Source: Chrysaora quinquecirrha
Lineage: Eukaryota; Cnidaria; Scyphozoa; Semaeostomeae; Pelagiidae
Direction: 5' to 3'
Length of the DNA stretch: 64,000 bases
NCBI GenBank assembly: GCA_014526335.1
Contig: JACTAT010000021.1
Location: 2,182,195 to 2,246,194 of the forward strand
The first letter of the stretch is position 1. Every line of letters starts with the position of its first letter. Shown here piece after piece: positions 56,122 to 64,000 of this stretch. Under the pieces are notes generated by a model that saw nothing but the letters and a program-made list of their open reading frames with translations, had not been told where the DNA came from and made no database searches. The position numbers were made by a program, and so were the translations under genes.

Positions 56122-56447
56122 AGGATCCTATTCCTAAATCGCTCCGTTCTCGTGTTGTTTACAAATTTTCTTGTGCGGGATGTAATTCCGTTTACGTTGG
56201 TGAAACCAATCGTCATTTCTCCACACGAGTTCGTGAACATTTATCTAGGGATAAGAATTCTCACGTATACAAGCATCTGCAGGGTTCTGAATCTTGTCGT
56301 AGTCTCTCAAACGAGAACTGCTTCAGTATTCTGGATTCTGCAGAAACGTTTTACCAACTAAAGATCAAAGAAGCTCTCCATATTCTCTGGGAAAAGCCGG
56401 ATTTAAATAAACAATTGTTTCATGTCAATTTAGGTTTGAACTTTTAA
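56086..56447 (+). pseudogene. GIY-YIG endonuclease domain of the Penelope-like element
   Basis: In the plus frame different from the RT (a one-base change in a T run near 56085 separates them). It carries KFSCAGCNSVYVGETNR, where the Cys pair precedes the GIY-YIG-type YVGET strand, then STRVREHL, the conserved Arg and His/Glu region, and ends LNKQLFHVNLGLNF. This matches the C-terminal endonuclease of Penelope-like elements, which nicks target DNA for reverse transcription. The ATG at 56109 is internal and would not be used if the ORF were joined. Confidence 0.88.
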
Positions 56448-56667
56448 TTTTCCTCCCTGTGTTGTTTTCGTGTTGTTCGTCATGTGCCTTGTACAAATAA
56501 TGTGTCTTTTACTATTGGTTAGTTTGTCATTAGCTACTATTGTATTTTTAAACTTTCAAATTTCAAATTTTAAGTTACCTTTTGTATTTTCAAATATTGT
56601 AACGGTTTTTGTAAATTTGCCAATTAATTTTGTTATAAATAATCACACCGTGTAAACGTTAATTTAA

Positions 56668-56698
56668 CTGAAGATGGATGATGAATCCGAAACATGTC
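56668..56698 (+). ncRNA. Hammerhead-ribozyme-like core in the Penelope 3' region
   Basis: CTGAAGA, then a potential stem GGAT/ATCC around GATGA, then GAAAC and ATGTC. CUGANGA and GAAA flanking helix II are the conserved hammerhead core, and Penelope-like elements are known to carry minimal hammerheads. Helix III would be only two base pairs and helix I is not obvious, so activity is uncertain. Confidence 0.35.
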
Positions 56699-56790
56699 TT
56701 TCAAGCTAAAATCTGTTGTCGTTTTTTGAAACTTATCTCAAGTCCTCGCGAAGCCCAATAACTGTGTCAGTGCTGAGTATTTTAACTTAA

Positions 56791-59235
56791 TTTTGTTGAC
56801 TTTGGCCACTAAGTCAGAGTCAGGGGGCTCTCTAAAAATTCTTACACCCGTCTGGTGATGCTGATTGTGAAATCATCTTCAATTGATCAAGCGACCACCT
56901 CATCGATTGTTATACAGTAAGGGTACAAGGGTAAAGATATGCAGGATCAAGCTGCTCTCTACAAACCTACAGTATCAGAAGTACCTGTAGAACCCTCTAC
57001 GTTCTTTGAGACCTTCTACCCCCCTTTCGGGGTCAAAAATTCTCCCATCATAATTCGCATCATATAATCAGAATCACTAAGAAGAAATCATTTCATTATT
57101 TGTGCCCAAATATGGTTGCTTTGAAAGATTTTTCACAGTTGTAAGGGCTACAGCCCCCAACCCCCTGCCTCTTACATTTATGGGTGTGATGAACTACCTA
57201 CATGGGTTTTCTTCAGAGTTTGTTGCGCCTTCATTCAGCTGCATGTACGTACATGGGGTACTGGTAAAACATGTTGAATCTTGAATGAATCCTAGTGGGT
57301 CTATATTTATTATTTATTTCAACGTTTTCTGTTTGTGCGTAGCCATGCTGTTATGGTGTTTTTGTTTGTTTGTGGTGTGAAAGTATGAAAATGTAAATAA
57401 TTGATTTCTCGACCATTACTTGGGGATCTAACTCATAAATATAAATAGTCAAACAAGGATAGACTATATTGACACCTGTAAAGGATGCCGGGAAATTTTA
57501 ACAATCTTTTGACGCATGTGCTACTTCCTTGAGAGGCAGCTTGCGTACGCTTTGAATTACGCAAGCGAATTGAGATTTCCGCGTTCTGTTTTTGTGAATG
57601 AACAGGGAGAAACACCCCTAAAGATACCAAAAACGTACAGGAAACAACATGATGCGTATGCTGTATGAGTGATGCTGATGCAGAATGCGGACGTTGTGAT
57701 TCATTTCGCTGATCCAACAAAATGTTCCATTATGTTAAGTTACAGTAAGCCACGTGTGGATGTGTGGAGTTGGAGATACATAACTAAAGTAACTTTAAAG
57801 GAGTTCGAAAATTTTTCAAAAATTCAAGAACGACATAGAAACAGCCTTTGTTCGAAATATTGTACCTTGCCCCCCCATGAAAAGTCCTAACTATAGTAAC
57901 TACGCAGCCACTTTATAGGAAGCAGAAGCTCAAGCGAACTTTGAAAGAAATTAAAGAGATGGTAATCCACGATCTGTTAGCCTCTTTTTTCATATAGTTC
58001 TTTCTGTCGACAATATGGCTTTCCATTCAAAGTACTGTATCATTTGTAACAAATTCAATGTATTAAACAAAAACTATTTTCTTATGATTATATCATCGCA
58101 CACACCTGAGTGTTTTAGTGATTTCTCATGGAGATAAACTCTGAGTTGTTATCTTATGAAACCACTGCGCAATGGAAAATCAAACGTTGAATTTAAAGTA
58201 AAAATACGTAAGTTAGATTCATATTCAAGTAAAAGATGATTAGAAGATGTGGTCATGATAACATTATTCGATACGCATCGTCCTGTAAATCCACAATCTG
58301 ATTACTTATGTAATCTCAAAAAAGTTGGGTTAAGTAGTTGGTAGATCTATAATAGCAGTCTGGGAAAAAACTGGACATGCCCCACAGGTCTAATTCGTAG
58401 TCTTATGGGGGCTTAAAAACGTCCACTTGGAAATAGGAGGCCCATAGGAGGGTTCGTCTCGAACAAAAAGCACCCCAAGCATTGCATAGCTTGTAAGTTA
58501 TTCAGTTAGTTGGTTAACTAGCTACTCTAGCGTTTATGCCGATAATGATAAGAACGACCTACCTGTTTTCTAATTAGAATAACAACAAGAACACTTGATC
58601 AAAACTCCTCTCTTGTTGGTAGAAATAAAAGTACCAAGGAAAACTACCACTTCACCAGGTCTGTTACAAATCGTTCTTTCCGTGTGTTTTACAAGCAAAT
58701 AATGCGGATATGGTTATAGAGTTCTGAACAGCCCTTTTATGGGTCGATAAGCTGCGGTACCACAAATTAAGCAGAAAGGCAATCAACAGTTAAACTGCTT
58801 TTGTTTATGCTAATTAAAAGACAGTAAGCATGGAGTCACATGTAGTTCCTTGTTCGAAATTATTGACGTCAGTTAATTGAAATGGATTCATTGCGCATGT
58901 GCGTCTGGTCAGAGGAGTCTCCTGACGGGTACCAAACAAGGAAATTGCTTTCTAGCATCAAATAAAGCCCAGGAGACAAGTTCAGCGTTGATTGTTTACA
59001 ACCGTCTCATATCATTGGATCATCATTTCATTGAGGATTCATTTCCTTATTTTTATGGTAGACACTTGCGCAAGCGCTACCTTATAGAAATAAAAAACTT
59101 GTGGGAAATAAATGGTTGCACAAGATTATTACCAAGTGAACTGAAATGGTATAAGCAATCAAATGTTGAGCTGTACTTGATTTCATTTTCTTTGCTTATA
59201 AAAGCAGTTTTTGAGTAGCACGAAATCTCAAAACT
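56791..59235. other. Intergenic stretch without recognised genes
   Basis: AT-rich DNA with short open frames (57433-57720, 57669-57890, 58877-59218) that have no visible domain. No repeat family was recognised here. Confidence 0.5.
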
Positions 59236-59317
59236 GCGATAAACAGTGGAAACATTTTCGGGCATACTTAAAAGCCCTTTGCATCTGACACTCCTTAGAG
59301 TAAGAACTGTGTATCGC
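59236..59317. mobile_element. Short copy of the GCGATAAACAGCGG MITE
   Basis: GCGATAAACAGTGGAAACAT then TTTCGGGCATACTTAAAAG opens the element; GTGTATCGC closes it. The interior GACACTCCTTAGAG matches 1410-1440 and 10530. The right inverted repeat is shortened. Confidence 0.6.
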
Positions 59318-59611
59318 AACTTTGAAAGCAGTTTCCAATAACTAGTTTTGGGGCACGCAGCAGCAAGCCTTGCCCAACCTCTATAGGCCTATTTGAATGC
59401 AACACGACGCCCCATTTCTGCTTTTCAAAAACTGTCCCTTTTCAGTTTTTTACTTGGTCTAAATTGTCAAGTAAATTATTTCGATCCCAGCTGTAGTGTG
59501 TTAAAGCTGAACACAACAGAAATGATCCGTCCGAGACTAAATAATGCTGCAGTACATACAACAAACGGCTAGCCTCACCCACATTCCTAAGTCATAGTGG
59601 AAGTGGAGCAC

Positions 59612-59669
59612 AGAGATAGTAATAAAGACTTTATTAAAAGACTTTATTAAAGTCTTTATTACTATCTCT
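59612..59669. repeat. Perfect 21-bp hairpin
   Basis: AGAGATAGTAATAAAGACTTT and its exact complement flank 16 bases that themselves contain GACTTTATT. The near-continuous palindrome would form a stable stem-loop. It is isolated and no family copy was seen. Confidence 0.85.
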
Positions 59670-60426
59670 ATGAAGTGGAAACAGAGCAAACAGCAAATTG
59701 CAACCAACTAAGAAGAACAAAAATTTAATTTCGTTTTAATTCCAGCGTTTTACTTCAACAGTGATAATGCTTATTTTAATGTTTTCCAATGCATACATTA
59801 CTAAGAAAGAAAAAATACAATTAGTTAAGTGTTGGGTTATATGAAGAATTTTAATGAAATGAAGAGAGGCAGATAAGGAATTAGCAAGGTGCTATGCTAT
59901 GAACCTATATTTATTACATAAAAGCTAAGTTGCAGATATGAATACAAGAGGAATTTGGGCTCATGTGGCGTGAGCTTAGGCCTTGCTGACGTGACCTTAG
60001 GTACCTTAGCCCCGACTTAGGCCAGGTACAAAACTTACATAAGCAATTACAGATAAATAGGAATCGTAACGAAAGGCAGACCCTGAACATTTCTGATAGC
60101 TAATTGCTAACACACAAAACCATGAATTCAATTTTGCATAACACACAACAGCACAACAGACAGAATATAATTGGATGCTATGGAATGAATGCATGCATTC
60201 TAAATGCACCCCAAACGCTTATGCAGCATAATCTCAAACGGAAGCTACCATTTAGCCTACAAACACTCTACTTAGGGGAGGGCTATGTATAAGGGCACAA
60301 ATGCAGATTATTAACGATGCAGTTTGGGCAAGCGACTTGCTTAATAAGATACAATTATTGCTGGAAGCTATTACCGAATGACGACTGAAATTAAGAGTAA
60401 AATCATAGAAAAGTAAGAGTAAGAGA

Positions 60427-60700
60427 CCCGCATTGCACCAGATGATGCAATATTTCTTTGTGTTTTCGTATACGTATAAATGTGAGTGCTTTGTAAATTT
60501 TAGTTAGTGTGTCCTGTCGTTAGTCTTGCCGTAACACTGAAGTCTTGCCGTTATATGCCGTTAAAGTTTGTCGTTTTATTAGCCGTTTATTCAGTCGTTA
60601 TATTAGCCGAATTAGCCGTGAAGCCGCGAGTGTCCGAAGTTTGACGAAGATTTATGAAGAATTGGCCGAGCCGTGTTTATTGTCGAGATTGTTGTTATAA
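60427..60700 (+). repeat. 5' direct repeat (R-like) of the gag-only element
   Basis: Begins CCGCATTGCACCAGATGATG and ends CGAGATTGTTGTTATAA. It continues into U5-like sequence (TAGAGCCGAACTGCTCCG) that the 3' copy lacks. Rich in GCCGTTA/TTAGCCG words. Confidence 0.85.
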
Positions 60701-60875
60701 TAGAGCCGAACTGCTCCGTAGAAGCCGAACTGCTTCTTGAACTGTAATTGGTATCCTGTGTCTTAATTTTTGTAATTTATATTTGTGTTATTTTGTGCAA
60801 TTTCTGGTTTCCTCATTCGTCGTCTTTACTCACGCAACTATTTATACCACTGCAGTCAATCGTGTGGTATAACAT

Positions 60876-60892
60876 TGGTGCCCCGTGTGAGG
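60876..60892 (+). other. Putative tRNA primer-binding site
   Basis: TGGTGCCCCGTGTGAGG starts one base after the presumed LTR end AACA. The TGGTGCC start is typical for primer-binding sites of BEL/Pao- and Gypsy-type elements. The cognate tRNA was not determined. Confidence 0.5.
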
Positions 60893-61017
60893 AAAAGTGA
60901 GGAAAGCAGAGGAACAGTAAAACTGAGAAAATCTGATAACATTGCGGATAAAAACTGGAAACTTTTCTCTATTCAAAGTAGCTATCGTGTCGCCTGCTCA
61001 TAAGATCTTGAGAAAAT

Positions 61018-61548
61018 ATGGAAAAATTGTGTAATTCTGGTCTAAAGTTTCTTCGAACAACATGCGGTCTTCCGATCTGCAATTATTGCAAGCGAGTTGG
61101 CCATGTCCTGAAGTACTGCAGGAAACGCAGGAAAAACACACCCTTTGTGATGACTTCAGAGAAAGAGGTAAAATCAACATCAACAGATCCTTCGAATACA
61201 ATTGCCGTATTAGAACCTTTAACAGACAAGAATGCACAGGAATCACCAGAGCCGTTTACAATTGTGTGTAAATTGATTAAAAAACTCGAATTGCTGCTGA
61301 AAGAACTACTTGAATCGATAGACAATAATTTGAACACCTTGATTACATCAGACGATTTATTCCTCTTTGAGAGACCAATTTGTAATGTCGCGAGATCAAT
61401 GACAAAAGTTTGTAATTTCATAATACGTCCAACATTATCCAACACAAAGGAAGAGATCAAGAATCCAAGAGACAATGGTTCGAGTAATTTTCAGTTTCAA
61501 GAAAATGCAAGCCAGGAGGCTTGTTTACAAAGGGGAGTTATGTTGTGA
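61018..61548 (+). CDS. Gag-like protein with CCHC zinc knuckle (non-autonomous element)
   Basis: A true ATG opens a 176-residue frame. Near residue 21 it has CNYCKRVGHVLKYC, an exact C-x2-C-x4-H-x4-C zinc knuckle as in nucleocapsid parts of retrotransposon Gag, which binds the element RNA. The knuckle lies unusually close to the N-terminus, and no capsid-like helical region precedes it, so this is only a nucleocapsid-like remnant. The rest is Lys/Glu/Thr-rich with a helical stretch KLIKKLELLLKELLESI that may form a coiled coil. The stop falls just inside the presumed U3. It lies 125 bp after the primer-binding-site-like sequence and runs over the polypurine tract. Confidence 0.6.
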   Translation: MEKLCNSGLKFLRTTCGLPICNYCKRVGHVLKYCRKRRKNTPFVMTSEKEVKSTSTDPSNTIAVLEPLTDKNAQESPEPFTIVCKLIKKLELLLKELLESIDNNLNTLITSDDLFLFERPICNVARSMTKVCNFIIRPTLSNTKEEIKNPRDNGSSNFQFQENASQEACLQRGVML

Positions 61549-61659
61549 GACAGGAAGTTCCCCAGCAGTATTTCTTAAATCGTCAATTACGTAATGGATT
61601 CTTCCAGTAAATTACGTCATTTGTTATTCTTAACTCAGTTTCTGTTGATGGTGCAATAC

Positions 61660-61933
61660 CCCGCATTGCACCAGATGATGCAATATTTCTTTGTGTTTTC
61701 GTATACGTATAAATGTGAGTGCTTTGTAAATTTTAGTTAGTGTGTCCTGTCGTTAGTCTTGCCGTAACACTGAAGTCTTGCCGTTATATGCCGTTAAAGT
61801 TTGTCGTTTTATTAGCCGTTTATTCAGTCGTTATATTAGCCGAATTAGCCGTGAAGCCGCGAGTGTCCGAAGTTTGACGAAGATTTATGAAGAATTGGCC
61901 GAGCCGTGTTTATTGTCGAGATTGTTGTTATAA
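61660..61933 (+). repeat. 3' direct repeat (R-like) of the gag-only element
   Basis: Nearly identical to 60427-60700. Preceded by U3-like sequence from 61541. It stops at GTTGTTATAA and is followed directly by GAGTATATG with no U5 and no poly(A). Confidence 0.85.
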
Positions 61934-62092
61934 GAGTATATGTAACTATTAAAAAAACTATACTAGCGTGGCTAGAGAAAAGAACTTAATTTAAAGCAAA
62001 ATATAGGGTGGCTGTGTAAAAGCTTAAAGAATGAAAATCTACCTTGATAATTAAACAAGCTTCGTTATGATTTGAATATATATATGGTTAGA

Positions 62093-62626
62093 CCCTGACC
62101 AAACGATCAAACATTCAACATTGTTTGTCAAACATTCTTTCTTGTTACAAGGACAAACTATTTTCAGAAGCATTATCCTTATGACAGCAAGAGAATCGCA
62201 GAAAAAACAGTGAATACAACAAAAACATACCGCTGCTCTGCTTGTCAAGCAATGTTTTCTGACGTCACCAAATGGTAAAACATTGCTTGTAAAACAAACA
62301 TCGAATGTTTGATCAACAGTGTTTGACCGTTTGGCCATTCGGCAAAATATTCCTCGTCAAACATTCAATTTTTGTGACCTGCAGAAAATCTTTTCGAAAA
62401 CATTGCTCTGCTTGTCAAACAATGTTTTGTGACGTCACCAAACGATCAAACATTACTTGTAAAGCAAACATAAAGTGTTTTATCAACAATGTTTGATCAT
62501 TTGACCACTCGGAAAACATTTCTCGCCCAACATTCTGCTTTGGATGGAATGTCTCATGCTCTACTTGTCAAGCAATGTTTTGTGACGTGGTTGATGGAAA
62601 ATGTTTGATCGTTTGAGCAGGGCCTT
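62093..62626. mobile_element. MITE, CCTGGCC family, long copy
   Basis: Left GACCCTGACCAAACGATCAA and right TGTTTGATCGTTTGAGCAGG then GCCTTA. The interior repeats TCTGCTTGTCAAGCAATGTT and TGTGACGTCACCAAA twice (near 62240-62290 and 62408-62450), so it is partly a tandem of two copies. The palindrome TGACGTCA (a CRE-type site) occurs in both repeats. It ends just downstream of the zinc-finger gene's stop codon (62673). Confidence 0.7.
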
Positions 62627-62672
62627 AGAATTAGAATTAAATAATGAAAAAATAAATAATTAAATTTATGAT

Positions 62673-64000
62673 TCACCTTTGCAAGTCAAAGAGTCGTCTT
62701 ACACTGCTAGATTGTTTTCTTGGAGTTTGACTCAAGTTTTTTGGTGTCATTTCTTCCTTAGCTTTCTCCATTTTCAAGCCACATTTAACTTCATGGATTT
62801 TCACTGATGCACTGCCATAATAATTATTACAAAAATGACATCGCACATAGTTATTCCCGGTTGGTGTTCGCTTCTTGTCCGAGCTTGAAACTCTTAGGCC
62901 GTTCTTCTGGTCGGAGGTTCTCTCAGGTCCTTGCTGTTTCGATGTTTTCCTTATCGGCGTGTGGTCTGAAGGTTGCTTACTATTAGTTGTGTGATTATTT
63001 AAATTGATTTCTGAATGGTACATTCGTTTCTGGTCTTTTCTTCTTGGCAGACGAGCCTTCTCGTTATGATTATTATTATTAGCAATTTCCAGCTGTTTTG
63101 CCTTCTCGCATTGCCGCACGTGAATCGGCAGAGACTTACTGCCAAACAACTTCCCACAAATATGGCACTGAAAAAACCTTGATTTATGAAGAACACCAGA
63201 TGACGTCACATCAGATGGACTAATCATATTCAGCGCATCTGAAGACACGGTATGTGATTGGCTAAGATTCTGACCATTCAACCAATCATCGTCGCCATTC
63301 TGAAACCTCAGCTCGTTGACAGACACACATCGTCCATTTTGAATCGGTTTGGTTTTTGGTTTGTTTTCTTTTTCATTCCCAAGTAAATCCTTCTCATTTC
63401 TTAGCCGGCATTTCTTCTCATGAATCGAAACGGAATGAACACTGAATTTATTCCAGCAATATTTACATTCCGTAAATCTCGGCGTTCCGGGTTTTCTACT
63501 TGCTTTATCATCTGATACTGACGTCAACGTATCCAAGGATTCCGCATTTTTCATTTCGTTCATTCCACCAACACCATCTGTATCGTCAAAAATATGAATT
63601 TCGTTTCTTGCGGAATAAGATGAACTTAGATTTTGCGTTGACAGCGAGGCATATGCAGACATGGGCCTAGGCTTTTTCTTCGCTGAAGTCGATCGCTTTA
63701 CTTTTCTATCACTAGACCTTGCCTTATCATTTGCAGTCTCTCCATCCCTCAATCTTGCATTCCAGGCTTGTTTTGGCTCTCGATGAGAAACATTCGCTAC
63801 AGACTGGGCCTTCTTCATGCCAACAGAATTATAAGAACCTCTTGGAGACTCGTAATTTTCACGTGCCGTGCTGATGTTTCCTAACGAGGACCCTTTCTTC
63901 AGGCTGTCATTATTTGTAACTCCAGATTCCCATTTACGTTTGCACTGTTTTTCATGCAGACTGATGAAATGAGTTGGGAAATCATTTCCACAGATATAGC
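62673..64000 (-). CDS. C2HC zinc-finger protein, ZNF474/ZC2HC1-like, last coding exon (5' end outside window)
   Basis: The frame is open from the right edge to a stop at 62673, so at least 440 residues are in this exon. Three complete fingers follow C-x2-C-x11-H-x3-C: CKYC...HEKKC, CHIC...HVRQC and CHFC...HEVKC. A fourth finger is cut by the window edge (YICGNDF...HEKQC, about 63940-64000). This spacing is that of the zf-C2HC type in ZNF474 and ZC2HC1A/B (FAM164). Between fingers the protein is Ser/Lys/Asn-rich and probably disordered, ending near SSVRRLFDLQR. Zinc binding is inferred from the motif; the cellular role is not known from sequence. An internal ATG at 63818 is not needed as a start because the frame and a finger continue upstream of it. 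The left boundary lies about 45 bp from a MITE of the CCTGGCC family. Confidence 0.85.
   Translation of the reverse strand, partial: YICGNDFPTHFISLHEKQCKRKWESGVTNNDSLKKGSSLGNISTARENYESPRGSYNSVGMKKAQSVANVSHREPKQAWNARLRDGETANDKARSSDRKVKRSTSAKKKPRPMSAYASLSTQNLSSSYSARNEIHIFDDTDGVGGMNEMKNAESLDTLTSVSDDKASRKPGTPRFTECKYCWNKFSVHSVSIHEKKCRLRNEKDLLGNEKENKPKTKPIQNGRCVSVNELRFQNGDDDWLNGQNLSQSHTVSSDALNMISPSDVTSSGVLHKSRFFQCHICGKLFGSKSLPIHVRQCEKAKQLEIANNNNHNEKARLPRRKDQKRMYHSEINLNNHTTNSKQPSDHTPIRKTSKQQGPERTSDQKNGLRVSSSDKKRTPTGNNYVRCHFCNNYYGSASVKIHEVKCGLKMEKAKEEMTPKNLSQTPRKQSSSVRRLFDLQR

Larger units (their letters stand above)
54301..56790 (+). mobile_element. Penelope-like retroelement, 5'-truncated, with GIY-YIG endonuclease
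   Basis: It contains a long reverse-transcriptase frame (54301-56121), a GIY-YIG endonuclease frame (about 56086-56447) and an AT-rich 3' tail with a hammerhead-like motif (56668-56698). The order RT then GIY-YIG is the defining architecture of endonuclease-bearing Penelope-like elements. The 5' end is missing and is replaced by an inverted fragment of the same element. The 3' boundary is uncertain, placed where family-like sequence appears to end. Confidence 0.9.
60427..61933 (+). mobile_element. Gag-only LTR-type element with R-U5...U3-R ends
   Basis: Two direct repeats of about 274 bp (60427-60700 and 61660-61933), nearly identical, flank an internal region with one gag-like ORF. A primer-binding-site-like TGGTGCCCCGTGTGAGG is at 60876, two bases after GTATAACA, which would be the true LTR end (CA). 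A polypurine tract AAAGGGGAG lies just before TGTTGTGAGA at 61541, which would be the true LTR start (TG). The 5' copy therefore lacks U3 and the 3' copy lacks U5. Both outer ends are flanked by TAAGAG (60420-60425 and 61931-61936). The structure is that of a genomic RNA copied from cap site to 3' end. No polymerase genes are present. Confidence 0.75.

Overview
The window is nuclear DNA from an animal. All recognisable genes are split by GT-AG introns, they encode metazoan families (ubiquilin, COMMD10, a transmembrane semaphorin and a C2HC zinc-finger protein of the ZNF474/ZC2HC1 type), and the DNA between them is AT-rich and full of short transposons, satellites and trinucleotide runs. The style fits a marine invertebrate, possibly a cnidarian, but nothing seen fixes the phylum. 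Exon coordinates below were worked out by hand from splice signals, reading phase and family resemblance.

Layout. Positions 506-6692 (minus) hold the first eleven coding exons of a ubiquilin; its C-terminal part lies off the left edge. A 2.8-kb minisatellite (about 7260-10044) separates it from COMMD10 (10307-14309, minus), which is complete in seven exons and 203 residues. Upstream of COMMD10 is a local duplication of its first exon and promoter, with inverted repeats and a SINE between the copies, then a 168-bp satellite. Positions 17908-34282 (minus) hold a complete 22-exon semaphorin of 937 residues: signal peptide, sema domain, PSI, two Ig-like domains, Thr-rich stalk, transmembrane helix and basic tail. 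Its introns carry several MITEs and a long GAT-type repeat.

From 34283 to 62672 no host gene is recognised. This 28-kb stretch holds trinucleotide microsatellites, a 112-bp higher-order repeat made of four 28-bp monomers, MITEs, a 3.46-kb inverted repeat (arms about 1.47 kb, loop 522 bp) with a 25-bp GGGAC minisatellite in each arm and a Cys/His-containing ORF across one loop junction, a decayed Penelope-like retroelement with reverse transcriptase and GIY-YIG endonuclease plus an inverted fragment of itself, and a short gag-only LTR-type element whose ends look like transcript (R) ends rather than LTR ends. The right edge (62673-64000, minus) is the last coding exon of the zinc-finger gene.

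The four host genes have unrelated jobs: ubiquitin-dependent protein quality control, COMMD/CCC-complex endosomal recycling, cell-surface guidance signalling and probable zinc binding. They are not a functional cluster. The unusual content is the mobile and repetitive DNA, especially a MITE family sharing CCTGGCCAAACGATCAAACA-type ends that occurs about nine times in 64 kb.
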